Below are positions 1 to 10,285 of a stretch of 34,818 bases of DNA, in pieces. How positions within the stretch are numbered: position 1 is the stretch's first letter; each line of letters begins with the position of its first letter. A model generated the notes under the pieces. That model did no database searches and was not told where the DNA came from. It worked only from the letters and a program-made list of their open reading frames with translations. A program made the translations under genes and the position numbers. This DNA comes from Synergistaceae bacterium UBA1358. GTDB lineage: Bacteria; Synergistota; Synergistia; Synergistales; Synergistaceae. The DNA is taken from the NCBI GenBank assembly GCA_002306075.1, contig DBRW01000055.1, positions 25,839 to 60,656 on the forward strand. Reading direction: 5' to 3'.

Positions 1-614
1 CACTCTTCGAGCTTCGCCTTTATCTCCCTCATCCGCCAGCTGTTGGTCAGGCTTTCCCCGTTGCCTCTGGCGATCCTTTCGTTGACTACCCGGAACCTCT
101 TTTCAGTCTCGGTCATATCGGTATCGTTTCTCAGAAGGTTAGACTTTGCCTTTTCTATAAGCCTTTGGTATCTTTCAGCCTCGTTGCGGTAGTTTTCGAC
201 ATCTTCGAGGAAGTCAAGGTAGAGAAGGAATGAGTATGGAGGCGCTTTTTCTGCAAGCTCCTCGAGCCTGCCCTCCTCAAGGATGAACTGCGATGCGGCA
301 GTGCCCTGCTTCTGGAGGAAATAGATGCTGTGGTATACGTGTATGTTGTTTTCAAGCATCATCTCGTAGTTGATGACTTGAGAAACGGGGATCCTGTACT
401 GTCTTGCGAGCCCCTCCTCAAGTCCCTGTATCTTTATGACCTCGTTTTTGAGCGTCTTTATCCTTTCGAGGGGCTGAGACTGGTGTTCTGTTAGAATTCT
501 TTTCACGTCTGAGAGCGACTCGGCGAAAGATATTGCAGAAAAGAGAAGTATCAGGAAAAGGGCAAGGAAAGGTACAGATAAATTTTGTCCGGATATTACG
601 GCGCTCTTTCTCAC
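1..614 (-). CDS. Exported coiled-coil protein, N-terminal part (runs off left edge)
   Basis: An open frame runs from a GTG at 612-614 to the left edge without a stop, about 204 residues. I chose the GTG because a G-rich ribosome-binding site (GGGGGGA) lies 6-7 bases before it. The N-terminus has two basic residues (MRKSAV), then a hydrophobic stretch at roughly residues 14-28 ending SAISFA, which looks like a cleavable signal peptide with cleavage before ESLSD. The rest is charged, Glu/Lys/Arg/Leu-rich and likely helical or coiled-coil. I do not recognise the family with certainty. Long periplasmic coiled-coil regions of this kind occur at the N-terminus of large mechanosensitive-channel proteins, so that is one possibility, but the diagnostic part is outside the window. 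Its start is separated from the racemase 3' end by a terminator, so it is a separate transcription unit. Confidence 0.7.
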   Translation of the reverse strand, partial: MRKSAVISGQNLSVPFLALFLILLFSAISFAESLSDVKRILTEHQSQPLERIKTLKNEVIKIQGLEEGLARQYRIPVSQVINYEMMLENNIHVYHSIYFLQKQGTAASQFILEEGRLEELAEKAPPYSFLLYLDFLEDVENYRNEAERYQRLIEKAKSNLLRNDTDMTETEKRFRVVNERIARGNGESLTNSWRMREIKAKLEE

Positions 615-680
615 AAAAGTTCCCCCCGCAGTAACAGCGTTTCGGCACATTACACAAGACTATTTTACATTAATAAACCA

Positions 681-721
681 AAACAAAAAGGGGCAGTCAT
701 TGTTAATTATCTGGCTGCCCC
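681..721 (-). terminator. Rho-independent terminator of the proline racemase gene
   Basis: GGGGCAG (690-696) and CTGCCCC (715-721) form a 7-bp stem. On the minus strand the stem is followed by a run of T (plus-strand AAAAA at 685-689), about 30 bases past the racemase stop codon. On the plus strand a T-run also follows after a few bases, so the hairpin may work in both directions. Confidence 0.75.
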
Positions 722-749
722 CCATCCGTTTTTTTGTATTTTTGAAGTC

Positions 750-1754
750 TTAGCCAAGCAGGAAACCGGGGAGCAGGGGATCGTTCTCCTGACGCACCAG
801 CCAGTTGAAGCCGGTGATGTTGGCGGTGCCCTTTATGTAGGGCTGTACTGTATCGAACTCTCCGACCTTGAGCCCGGGCTCATAGTGCCCTTCAAAGACC
901 GTTCCCAATATGCTCTCGTGGAGGAACTTCTCTCCGGGTTTAAGCTCTCCCTTTGCGGCCAGCAGCGCCATCTTAGCGCATGTGCCTGTTCCGCAGGGCG
1001 ATCTGTCTACGTTTTTGGCGCCGAAAATGACGCAGTTCCTGGCGTTTTCGCCCTCTTTATGGATGCCGAACTCTGCCAGAAGGATCTTGTTGTTCTCGGG
1101 GATCAGGGGATGCTGTACCTTATGCTGTTTGTTTGCCTCTTCCATTACTTCGAGCCCCATCTTTGTGATAGCGGCTGCTTCCGACGGAACTATCTCAAAA
1201 CCGAAATCCTCGGCTTTGAGGATCGCAAAGAAGCTTCCTCCGAAACATATGTCAAATTTGACTGTTTTGCCGATCGACGGGAGATAGAGGTCCAGATCCC
1301 TTGCGAAGACGAACGCCGGGACGTTCTTAAGCGTGGCGGAAACTGCCTCTCCGTTTTTGACATCGACTGACAACGTTACCAGGCCGGCAGGAGTGTCCAG
1401 CTTTACCTCGGTCACCGGCTCCGTCACAGGTACCATCCCCAGGTTGACCATTGCTGAAGAGAGGCCGATAGAGCCGTGGCCGCACATAGAAACGCTGCCG
1501 CCGGAATCGCAGAAGATGACCCCGGTATGTGCCTCGGGGTTCACCGGCGGGACCATTATCGCCCCGAACATGTCAGCATGTCCCCTGGGCTCGGTCATTA
1601 TGAATTTGCGGAAGTCGTTGTGATTCTCACAAAAATCTTTCCATTTCTCAGACATCGTCCGCCCTTTAAAGACCGGAGAACCCCCGATCACGATCCTTGT
1701 CGGTTCCCCGCAGGTATGGGAATCGATAGCTGCAACCATTTTTGTGAGCTTCAT
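750..1754 (-). CDS. Proline racemase / 4-hydroxyproline epimerase family
   Basis: From the ATG at 1754 this is 334 residues, the usual family length. It starts MKLTKMVAAIDSHTCGEPTR, typical of the family. The two catalytic cysteines of racemases/epimerases are both present: C91 in SMCGHGSIG and C254 in RSPCGTGTCAK. Members acting as trans-3-hydroxyproline dehydratases usually have Thr at the second site, so racemase or epimerase activity is favoured. In-frame ATGs exist at 1799 and 1832, but 1832 lies at about the predicted transcription start and neither has a ribosome-binding site; an AGAAGGGCGG sequence precedes 1754, though at long spacing. The gene is divergent from an rpiR-type regulator and ornithine cyclodeaminase, so the inferred route is ornithine to L-proline to D-proline for proline reduction. 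Whether free proline or hydroxyproline is the substrate cannot be decided from sequence alone. Confidence 0.9.
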   Translation of the reverse strand: MKLTKMVAAIDSHTCGEPTRIVIGGSPVFKGRTMSEKWKDFCENHNDFRKFIMTEPRGHADMFGAIMVPPVNPEAHTGVIFCDSGGSVSMCGHGSIGLSSAMVNLGMVPVTEPVTEVKLDTPAGLVTLSVDVKNGEAVSATLKNVPAFVFARDLDLYLPSIGKTVKFDICFGGSFFAILKAEDFGFEIVPSEAAAITKMGLEVMEEANKQHKVQHPLIPENNKILLAEFGIHKEGENARNCVIFGAKNVDRSPCGTGTCAKMALLAAKGELKPGEKFLHESILGTVFEGHYEPGLKVGEFDTVQPYIKGTANITGFNWLVRQENDPLLPGFLLG

Positions 1755-1835
1755 TGTGTATGACGACCGCCCTTCTGTTGTTTGGATTTGATTCGTCATG
1801 ATGCTAGCACAATAAATTACCTGTCGCAACATTAG

Positions 1836-1864
1836 GTCATAATTTATTACAAATTGATTGACAA
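1836..1864 (-). promoter_or_regulatory. Promoter for proline racemase gene
   Basis: Minus-strand TTGTCA (1859-1864), a 17-base spacer and TATGAC (1836-1841) resemble a sigma-70-type promoter. Transcription would start near 1829, giving a leader of about 75 bases to the ATG at 1754. Its -35 box overlaps the -35 box of the opposing promoter. Confidence 0.6.
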
Positions 1865-1886
1865 ATCATTTGGAGTGAATTAATAT
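1858..1886 (+). promoter_or_regulatory. Promoter for the rpiR-type regulator and ocd
   Basis: A perfect TTGACA (1858-1863), exactly 17 bases, then TAATAT (1881-1886): a near-consensus sigma-70-type promoter. It overlaps the divergent racemase promoter over 1859-1863, so RNA polymerase cannot easily occupy both at once. Confidence 0.75.
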
Positions 1887-1906
1887 TCTGTTGGAATAAA
1901 TACTCC
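1872..1906. promoter_or_regulatory. Imperfect inverted repeat, candidate operator
   Basis: GGAGT (1872-1876) and ACTCC (1902-1906) bracket AT-rich, partly symmetrical sequence that covers the -10 box and predicted start of the rpiR promoter. The position suits autoregulation by the adjacent regulator. A second small dyad, TGATT-GACA-AATCA (1855-1868), lies over the shared -35 region. Assignment to a regulator is inference. Confidence 0.35.
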
Positions 1907-1937
1907 GGATATAAAAAATATAGGAGAAAATAATCCA

Positions 1938-2831
1938 TTGAACAGTGATGCTCTCTCCCTTTTTGAGAGGATAAGGTCCGGATCCGACAAGCTCTCACCG
2001 GCGCAAAAAAAAGTGTGCGGCTACATCCTTTCACACTACCGGTCGCTTGCCTATGTAACGCTGGCGGAGCTTGCCAGGCTCACTTCGACGGGACAGGGTA
2101 CCGTTGTAAGGTTTGCCCAGGCGCTGGGCTACGGTACGTTCTCAAACCTGCAGAGGGCATTGAGAGAGGAAATCGAGAAAAGTGCTCCGAGGAGCCTGGA
2201 GATATACTCGTCCAAAGGCGCTGATAATGAAGATAATTCTCCCTTCGATATCGTATTTGAGATGGAAAGGAGCCTCATGGACGAGACTCACAGCCTGATC
2301 AACAAAGAGGATTTCGATCATGCGACAAAGATCCTCTCGGAGGCCCCCGGGCTGGTCGTGTCAGCAACAGGAAGCAATTCGTTCCTGGCCGACTACGCCG
2401 GTTATTTTCTGGGGACGATGAAGGAGAATGTCGCGGTCGTAAAGGGGACGGATCTTTCGGATATGAACGTCATCCTTGATGCCGTGGAAGGAACTGTTGG
2501 ATTTGTCTTCAGTTTTCCCAGATATCCGATAAAAACACAGACCATAATCAGTGCTATGAAGGAGAAGGGCATAAGGATCATCGGCATCTCGGATTCGATC
2601 GCTTCGCCGATCGCCGACTGCTGTTCTCCGTTCTTCATGGTCCCCCAGAAGTTCATGACATTTATGGATCCGTGCGCTGCGGTCATGTCGCTGATACATT
2701 CGATACTTTACGGAGTCTGGATGCGCGACAGGAAGAGGTACAGAAACAGGATCGAGGCAAGAAAGCGTCTTTTTGTGGACGAAAAGGTCTTTGTGTCCGA
2801 AAATATCCCCCTTCCGGATCTCATGCCCTGA
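1938..2831 (+). CDS. MurR/RpiR-family transcriptional regulator (HTH plus SIS domain)
   Basis: This 297-residue protein has an N-terminal helix-turn-helix of the RpiR type (about residues 5-80, with LSPAQKKVCGYIL and a helix pair around LAELARLTSTGQGTVVRFAQALG) and a C-terminal sugar-isomerase (SIS) domain (about residues 120-260, with VVSATGSNSFLADYAGYFLG). The start is TTG at 1938, with AGGAGA (1922-1927) about 10 bases upstream. It is divergent from the racemase gene and 58 bases before the ornithine cyclodeaminase gene, with no terminator between, so it is probably the local regulator of ornithine/proline catabolism. SIS domains often bind phosphosugars; the ligand here is unknown and may not be a sugar. 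Confidence 0.88.
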   Translation: MNSDALSLFERIRSGSDKLSPAQKKVCGYILSHYRSLAYVTLAELARLTSTGQGTVVRFAQALGYGTFSNLQRALREEIEKSAPRSLEIYSSKGADNEDNSPFDIVFEMERSLMDETHSLINKEDFDHATKILSEAPGLVVSATGSNSFLADYAGYFLGTMKENVAVVKGTDLSDMNVILDAVEGTVGFVFSFPRYPIKTQTIISAMKEKGIRIIGISDSIASPIADCCSPFFMVPQKFMTFMDPCAAVMSLIHSILYGVWMRDRKRYRNRIEARKRLFVDEKVFVSENIPLPDLMP

Positions 2832-2889
2832 AGGATAAAAATGAATACCCGGCATACCGGGAAAAACATAAACAGGAGGCGTTGCAGCA

Positions 2890-3879
2890 ATGGCATACGA
2901 TGTTCGTTTCATTTCCGAGGCAGATGCACAGTCACTTGGCATCACTATGAAGGAAGTAATGGACCAGGTGGAGACCGGCTGGAAGATGAACGGCGAAAAT
3001 AAGACAGAACTTCCCGCAAAGATAGGCGTACATCCCAGACATGACTGCTATATGCATGCCATGCCCTGCTGGATAGGCGGAGAAGTAGACATGGCCGGGA
3101 TCAAGTGGGTAGCCGGCTATCCGAGCAACCTGCAGAAAAAGCTGCCCTACAACAACGGGGTATTCATCCTCAATGATGTCAAGACCGGCGTGGTTAAAGC
3201 CATCATGGACTGTAACTGGATGACGACGTGGAGGACCGGCGCGGCTGCGGGGCTCGGCGCCAAGTACTTCGCGGATCCGGCAGCCGAGGTCGTGTCTGTT
3301 GTGGGGCTCGGTACCATAGGAAAGATAACCCTCAGGGCGTTCAAGGAAGTCCTCCCTGCGATGAAGACGGTCAAGCTGTACGATCCGGTCCACGAACAGG
3401 CCGAAAGGTACATCGAAGCGATGAAGGACATCTGTCCGAATGTGGAATTCGTGGTATGCCCGGACGTGAGAAAAGCATGTGAAGATGCCGATGTCGTCAC
3501 CACTTGCGCACCGATCCTGGAGAAACCGAACAGGATAATAACCGCAGATATGCTCAAGAAGGATGTCTTCTGCATGACGAGCGACTACGACTCGACGTTT
3601 GATGCCGAAGTGGTAAACAAAGGAAGCGCGTTCGTATGCGACAACAGGAACCAGTACCTCTGGACCCAGGAGCATGGTGTCTATTTCCAGAACGGATATC
3701 CGCTTGCCGATGAGATATACGCCGACATGGGCGAGGTCGTAGCGGGCAAGGCCGAACCGGTTAGGAAGGGGCGCAGGACCTGTCTCTTCATGGGTATCGC
3801 GAGCCACGATGTGATGACAGCAAAACTGATCCTTGAGAAGGCTGTCGCGAAAAATGTCGGAACGATGCTGAAACTGTGA
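2890..3879 (+). CDS. Ornithine cyclodeaminase / mu-crystallin family protein
   Basis: The 329-residue product belongs to the ornithine cyclodeaminase/alanine dehydrogenase-like family. Features seen are the N-terminal substrate region with KWVAGYPSNLQKKLPYNNGV, the WRTGAAAGLGAKYF segment, and a Rossmann NAD-binding motif VVGLGTIGK near residue 140. AGGAGG precedes the ATG by about 10 bases. Family members deaminate and cyclise L-ornithine to L-proline, or reduce pyrroline-2-carboxylate or related imino acids. With a proline racemase next door, ornithine cyclodeaminase is the simplest reading; pyrroline-2-carboxylate reductase is the main alternative because such enzymes also sit beside proline-racemase-family genes. 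It is probably co-transcribed with the upstream regulator and ends at a strong terminator. Confidence 0.85.
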   Translation: MAYDVRFISEADAQSLGITMKEVMDQVETGWKMNGENKTELPAKIGVHPRHDCYMHAMPCWIGGEVDMAGIKWVAGYPSNLQKKLPYNNGVFILNDVKTGVVKAIMDCNWMTTWRTGAAAGLGAKYFADPAAEVVSVVGLGTIGKITLRAFKEVLPAMKTVKLYDPVHEQAERYIEAMKDICPNVEFVVCPDVRKACEDADVVTTCAPILEKPNRIITADMLKKDVFCMTSDYDSTFDAEVVNKGSAFVCDNRNQYLWTQEHGVYFQNGYPLADEIYADMGEVVAGKAEPVRKGRRTCLFMGIASHDVMTAKLILEKAVAKNVGTMLKL

Positions 3880-3918
3880 TCCGGCTGCAATAGAACAAAG
3901 ATAGATCCGTAAACGTGG

Positions 3919-3966
3919 CTCCCCTCCATGACCGTCTTGCAGAGGCGGCGGGAGGGGAGTTTTTTG
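3919..3966 (+). terminator. Rho-independent terminator after ocd
   Basis: CTCCCCTCC (3919-3927) pairs perfectly with GGAGGGGAG (3951-3959), followed at once by seven T residues (3960-3966). It lies about 40 bases after the ornithine cyclodeaminase stop. Confidence 0.9.
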
Positions 3967-4288
3967 ACCTGTCTCTCTGCTGTCCCTTTGCGATCCGCCG
4001 GCTTGTTGGAGCCGCTGAATATTTGCATCGCTGTCAATAAATCAAAAAGGTCATTCTTATAAAAAACAGCCCCGGCAGGTCTTGTAAAATGTTTTGGCAA
4101 AGACTGACAGAAGTGTCAATATTATTCCCGTGAAGGGGATAATATATCAGTTGAAGCCTTCTTATGACATAAATTACCGATATGTTTTTCCGTCTTTTTA
4201 TGCAATAATTAATAAATTAGCGACAAAAAATCCTTTAAACAGGACAGTATTTGTATAAGTTAGACTAATTCACAAGGAGGTAACTGCA
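3967..4288 (+). other. Gene-free AT-rich leader/promoter region of the PFOR operon
   Basis: No credible coding frame is seen here. The region becomes AT-rich towards the PFOR gene. It holds two adjacent dyads (4105-4118 and 4119-4145) and a possible -10 box TATAAG at 4254-4259, whose matching -35 is poor. A clear ribosome-binding site (AAGGAGGT) precedes the PFOR ATG. I cannot assign the promoter with confidence. Confidence 0.5.
4105..4145. repeat. Two adjacent inverted repeats upstream of PFOR
   Basis: TGACA-GAAG-TGTCA (4105-4118) is a perfect 5-bp dyad with a 4-base spacer. It is directly followed by ATATTATTCCC (4119-4129) and GGGGATAATAT (4135-4145), an 11-bp dyad with one G-T mismatch and a 5-base loop. 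They lie about 145 bases before the PFOR start and could be regulator sites or an RNA hairpin; there is no T-run after the second one. Confidence 0.5.
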
Positions 4289-7819
<3,531 letters not shown>

Positions 7820-7825
7820 CAGTAA

Positions 7826-9412
7826 ATGGAAAAAAGCGAGATCAAACATGAGATCAAGGATACAAAGGGACGTGTCATAGCGACGAAAGTCAGCTGCGAC
7901 GACGGCAATAAATGCAATGATGCTCCCGTGACAGAATCCGTATGCATCGACGAAAAGAAGGCCGAGCCGGCAATAGAGGTAAAAGAGAGCCCAAGACCAA
8001 AGAAAACAGCTGAAGCTCCCAGACCGCGCGTCGGCATAATGGAAACTGCATTCAGGGATGCCCACCAGTCGATAATGGCAACGAGGCTTCGTACGGATGA
8101 CATGCTCCCTATCTGCGAGATCATGGATGAGGTCGGATACCATTCAGTGGAGATGTGGGGAGGAGCCACGTTTGACTCCGCCATGCGCTTCCTGAACGAG
8201 GATCCGTGGGAAAGGCTCCGTCAGATAAAGAAACGTCTGAAGAAGACCAAGACCCAGATGCTGCTCAGGGGTCAGAACTTGGTCGGCTACAGGCATTACT
8301 CCGACGAGACAGTCCGCGAGTTCGTAAAGCGGGCGATAGGCAACGGTATCGACATCATAAGGGTCTTCGATGCGCTGAACGACCTCCGCAACATGTCCAT
8401 AGCCGCGGAAGCAGTCAAAAAAGAGGGCGGAGAACTCCAGATGTCCATATCCTACACGATATCCCCCGTCCACACCCTTGAGCTTTTTGCCAAGCAGGCG
8501 AAAGACATGGCTGACATGGGAGCAGACTCGATCTGTATAAAAGATATGGCCGGCCTGATGTCTCCTGTGGCTGCTTCAGAACTTGTGACCGCAATAAAGA
8601 AGAAGGTAAACCTGCCGGTGCAGCTGCACAGCCACTACACGAGCGGCATGGCGGCAATGACTTACCTTGCCGGGCTTGAGGCCGGAGCGGATGTGATCGA
8701 CTGCGCCATCTCACCGTTCGCCATGGGTACGAGCCAGCCGGCTACGGAAGCCATGGTTGCGGCACTCAAGGGCGGACCTCTCGATACGCATCTCTCGCTC
8801 GAGAAACTCCTTCCTGTAGCGGAGTACTACGAAGGGCTGCGCAACAAGTACAAAGATATTATCATGGGAGTAAGCGGAGTAAACATCAATATCCTGCTCT
8901 ATCAGGTGCCGGGCGGGATGTACTCCAACCTTCAGATCCAGCTCAAGGAGGGCAACGCTCTCCACAAGTTCAAGGAGGTCATGGAGGAAGTCCCAAGGGT
9001 CCGCAAGGAGATGGGATATCCCCCTCTCGTCACGCCAACCAGCCAGATCGTAGGCACACAGGCCGCGATGAACGTGATCTCCGGCGAACGCTGGAAGGTC
9101 GTTCCGAAGGAAGTCTACCAGTACTTCAGGGGATACTACGGCAAGACCCCTGCACCGGTCGATCCTGAGATCCAGAAGAAGGTCCTCGGGGATGAGGTCC
9201 CCATCACATGCAGGCCCGGAGAGAAGATCGAGCCCGAGCTGGAAGCTGCCAGGAAAGAGATCGGCGTATGGATGACACAGCCCGAAGACTTGCTGAGCTA
9301 CGTCCTCTTCCCGCAGGTAGCGAAGGATTTCCTCCCCAGGAAGTTCGCCAAAGAGAACTGTGTGGACATAGGGCTTGAGGAGCAGGCATCGCCGGAGGCA
9401 TACGCAATTTAG
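7826..9412 (+). CDS. Pyruvate carboxylase subunit B / oxaloacetate decarboxylase alpha-type carboxyltransferase
   Basis: The 528-residue product contains the HMGL-like carboxyltransferase domain (METAFRDAHQSIMATR from residue 72) and the PYC/OADA conserved domain. Further motifs are the metal-site region QLHSHYTSGMA, SICIKDMAGLMSP with the lysine that is carboxylated in this family, and FAMGTSQP. It transfers a carboxyl group between biotin and pyruvate/oxaloacetate. Two points are odd. The first ~68 residues are a hydrophilic extension before the conserved domain, with three cysteines at 24, 30 and 40. The C-terminus ends in EEQASPEAYAI without a biotinyl domain (no AMKM motif), so a separate biotin carrier is needed. 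No carrier, biotin carboxylase or Na+ pump subunit lies in the window, so whether it works as pyruvate carboxylase, decarboxylase or transcarboxylase is open. It is translationally close to PFOR and ends in a strong terminator. Confidence 0.88.
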   Translation: MEKSEIKHEIKDTKGRVIATKVSCDDGNKCNDAPVTESVCIDEKKAEPAIEVKESPRPKKTAEAPRPRVGIMETAFRDAHQSIMATRLRTDDMLPICEIMDEVGYHSVEMWGGATFDSAMRFLNEDPWERLRQIKKRLKKTKTQMLLRGQNLVGYRHYSDETVREFVKRAIGNGIDIIRVFDALNDLRNMSIAAEAVKKEGGELQMSISYTISPVHTLELFAKQAKDMADMGADSICIKDMAGLMSPVAASELVTAIKKKVNLPVQLHSHYTSGMAAMTYLAGLEAGADVIDCAISPFAMGTSQPATEAMVAALKGGPLDTHLSLEKLLPVAEYYEGLRNKYKDIIMGVSGVNINILLYQVPGGMYSNLQIQLKEGNALHKFKEVMEEVPRVRKEMGYPPLVTPTSQIVGTQAAMNVISGERWKVVPKEVYQYFRGYYGKTPAPVDPEIQKKVLGDEVPITCRPGEKIEPELEAARKEIGVWMTQPEDLLSYVLFPQVAKDFLPRKFAKENCVDIGLEEQASPEAYAI

Positions 9413-9433
9413 CCGTCCGCCCGTAAAAAGAAC

Positions 9434-9474
9434 AAAGAGGTCCTCCCGTACATATTTCGGGAGGACCTCTTTTA
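9434..9474 (+). terminator. Rho-independent terminator of the PFOR operon
   Basis: AAAGAGGTCCTCCCG (9434-9448) pairs perfectly with CGGGAGGACCTCTTT (9458-9472) around a 9-base loop, and the stem runs into a T-rich stretch. It sits 22 bases after the carboxyltransferase stop. Confidence 0.93.
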
Positions 9475-9503
9475 TTGCCACTAAATTCAGAAATGGGTTA
9501 AAA
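9475..9503 (+). promoter_or_regulatory. Candidate promoter for transaldolase
   Basis: TTGCCA (9475-9480), a 17-base spacer and TTAAAA (9498-9503) lie directly after the PFOR-operon terminator and about 65 bases before the transaldolase start. Both boxes match the consensus at four of six positions. Confidence 0.4.
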
Positions 9504-9569
9504 TCCACTATGAAACATATGTGACATTTGCCTCATAATAAAGCGAAAGACCGGGAAGGGATGGATATC

Positions 9570-10226
9570 ATGAAATTATTTATCGACACCGCCAACATCG
9601 ACGAAGTAAGGGCCGCATGTTCATGGGGCATCATCTCCGGAGCCACTACCAACCCGACGCTCGTATCGAAAGAGGGAGGCGTGGACTTTCACACCCGTGT
9701 GCGTGAGATAGCCGAGACAGTCAAGGGACCTGTGAGTGCCGAAGCAGTGTCGCTTGAAAAAGACAAGCTGATAGAAGAAGCAAGGGTGATCGCCAAGATC
9801 GATCCCAACGTGGTGGTGAAGATCCCGCTCTGTCCTGATGGGCTGGGAGCAGCGAAAGAGCTTTCGAAAGAGAGTATCAGGACCAATGTGACCCTGATCT
9901 TCTCAGCGAACCAGGCCATCCTGGCGGCAGAGGCCGGTGCAACTTACGTCAGCCCCTTCGTAGGACGCCTGGATGACATAGGTGAAGACGGGATGCAGCT
10001 TGTCAGGGACATAGTTGATATATTCGATATATACGGTACAAAGACGCAGATAATCGCGGCAAGCCTCCGCCATCCCGCCCATGTGTTCGGCGCCGCAAAG
10101 GCCGGGGCGGACATTGCCACCGTACCTTTCAAAGTGCTCAAAATGATGTTTGATCACCCTCTTACAGCGAAGGGCATAGACCAGTTCAACAAGGACTGGG
10201 AGAAGTACCTGGGAGCCAAGAAATAA
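9570..10226 (+). CDS. Transaldolase, small (fructose-6-phosphate aldolase-like) type
   Basis: From the ATG at 9570 the product is 218 residues, the usual size of the small TalC/FSA-type transaldolases. It begins MKLFIDTANIDEVR and carries SGATTNPTLVSKE, VVVKIPLC (with the Schiff-base lysine of the family) and NVTLIFSANQAILAAEAGATYVSPFVGR split over strands 4-6 of the barrel. I preferred 9570 to the in-frame TTG at 9528 and ATG at 9561 because GGAAGGG lies at good spacing before it. The role is exchange of three-carbon units in the non-oxidative pentose phosphate pathway, giving erythrose 4-phosphate and ribose 5-phosphate; fructose-6-phosphate aldolase activity is the alternative. It is a single-gene unit, convergent with the lys cluster. 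Confidence 0.92.
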   Translation: MKLFIDTANIDEVRAACSWGIISGATTNPTLVSKEGGVDFHTRVREIAETVKGPVSAEAVSLEKDKLIEEARVIAKIDPNVVVKIPLCPDGLGAAKELSKESIRTNVTLIFSANQAILAAEAGATYVSPFVGRLDDIGEDGMQLVRDIVDIFDIYGTKTQIIAASLRHPAHVFGAAKAGADIATVPFKVLKMMFDHPLTAKGIDQFNKDWEKYLGAKK

Positions 10227-10233
10227 CCCCCTT

Positions 10234-10267
10234 GGGGAATTTGCAGCGCAGACGCTGCAAATTCCCC
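10234..10267. other. Perfect 14-bp stem-loop between convergent genes
   Basis: GGGGAATTTGCAGC (10234-10247) and GCTGCAAATTCCCC (10254-10267) form a perfect 14-bp stem with a 6-base loop, filling most of the 59-base gap between the transaldolase stop and the lysK stop. No T-run follows on either strand, so it is not a classic intrinsic terminator; it may still end transcription from both sides or stabilise the 3' ends. Confidence 0.75.
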
Positions 10268-10285
10268 GCCTGCCCCGTCCGCTTC

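Noticed and set aside
585..1370. Long plus-strand open frame (261 codons) over the racemase gene
   Set aside because: It is antisense to the racemase, has no family resemblance, and begins inside the exported-protein gene on the other strand.
3228..3482. Short plus-strand frame inside ocd
   Set aside because: Out-of-frame shadow with Arg/Gly-rich composition and no ribosome-binding site.
2932..3807. Minus-strand frame of 291 codons opposite ocd
   Set aside because: The protein is His/Arg-rich with no recognisable domain; the plus-strand frame is a clear ornithine cyclodeaminase.
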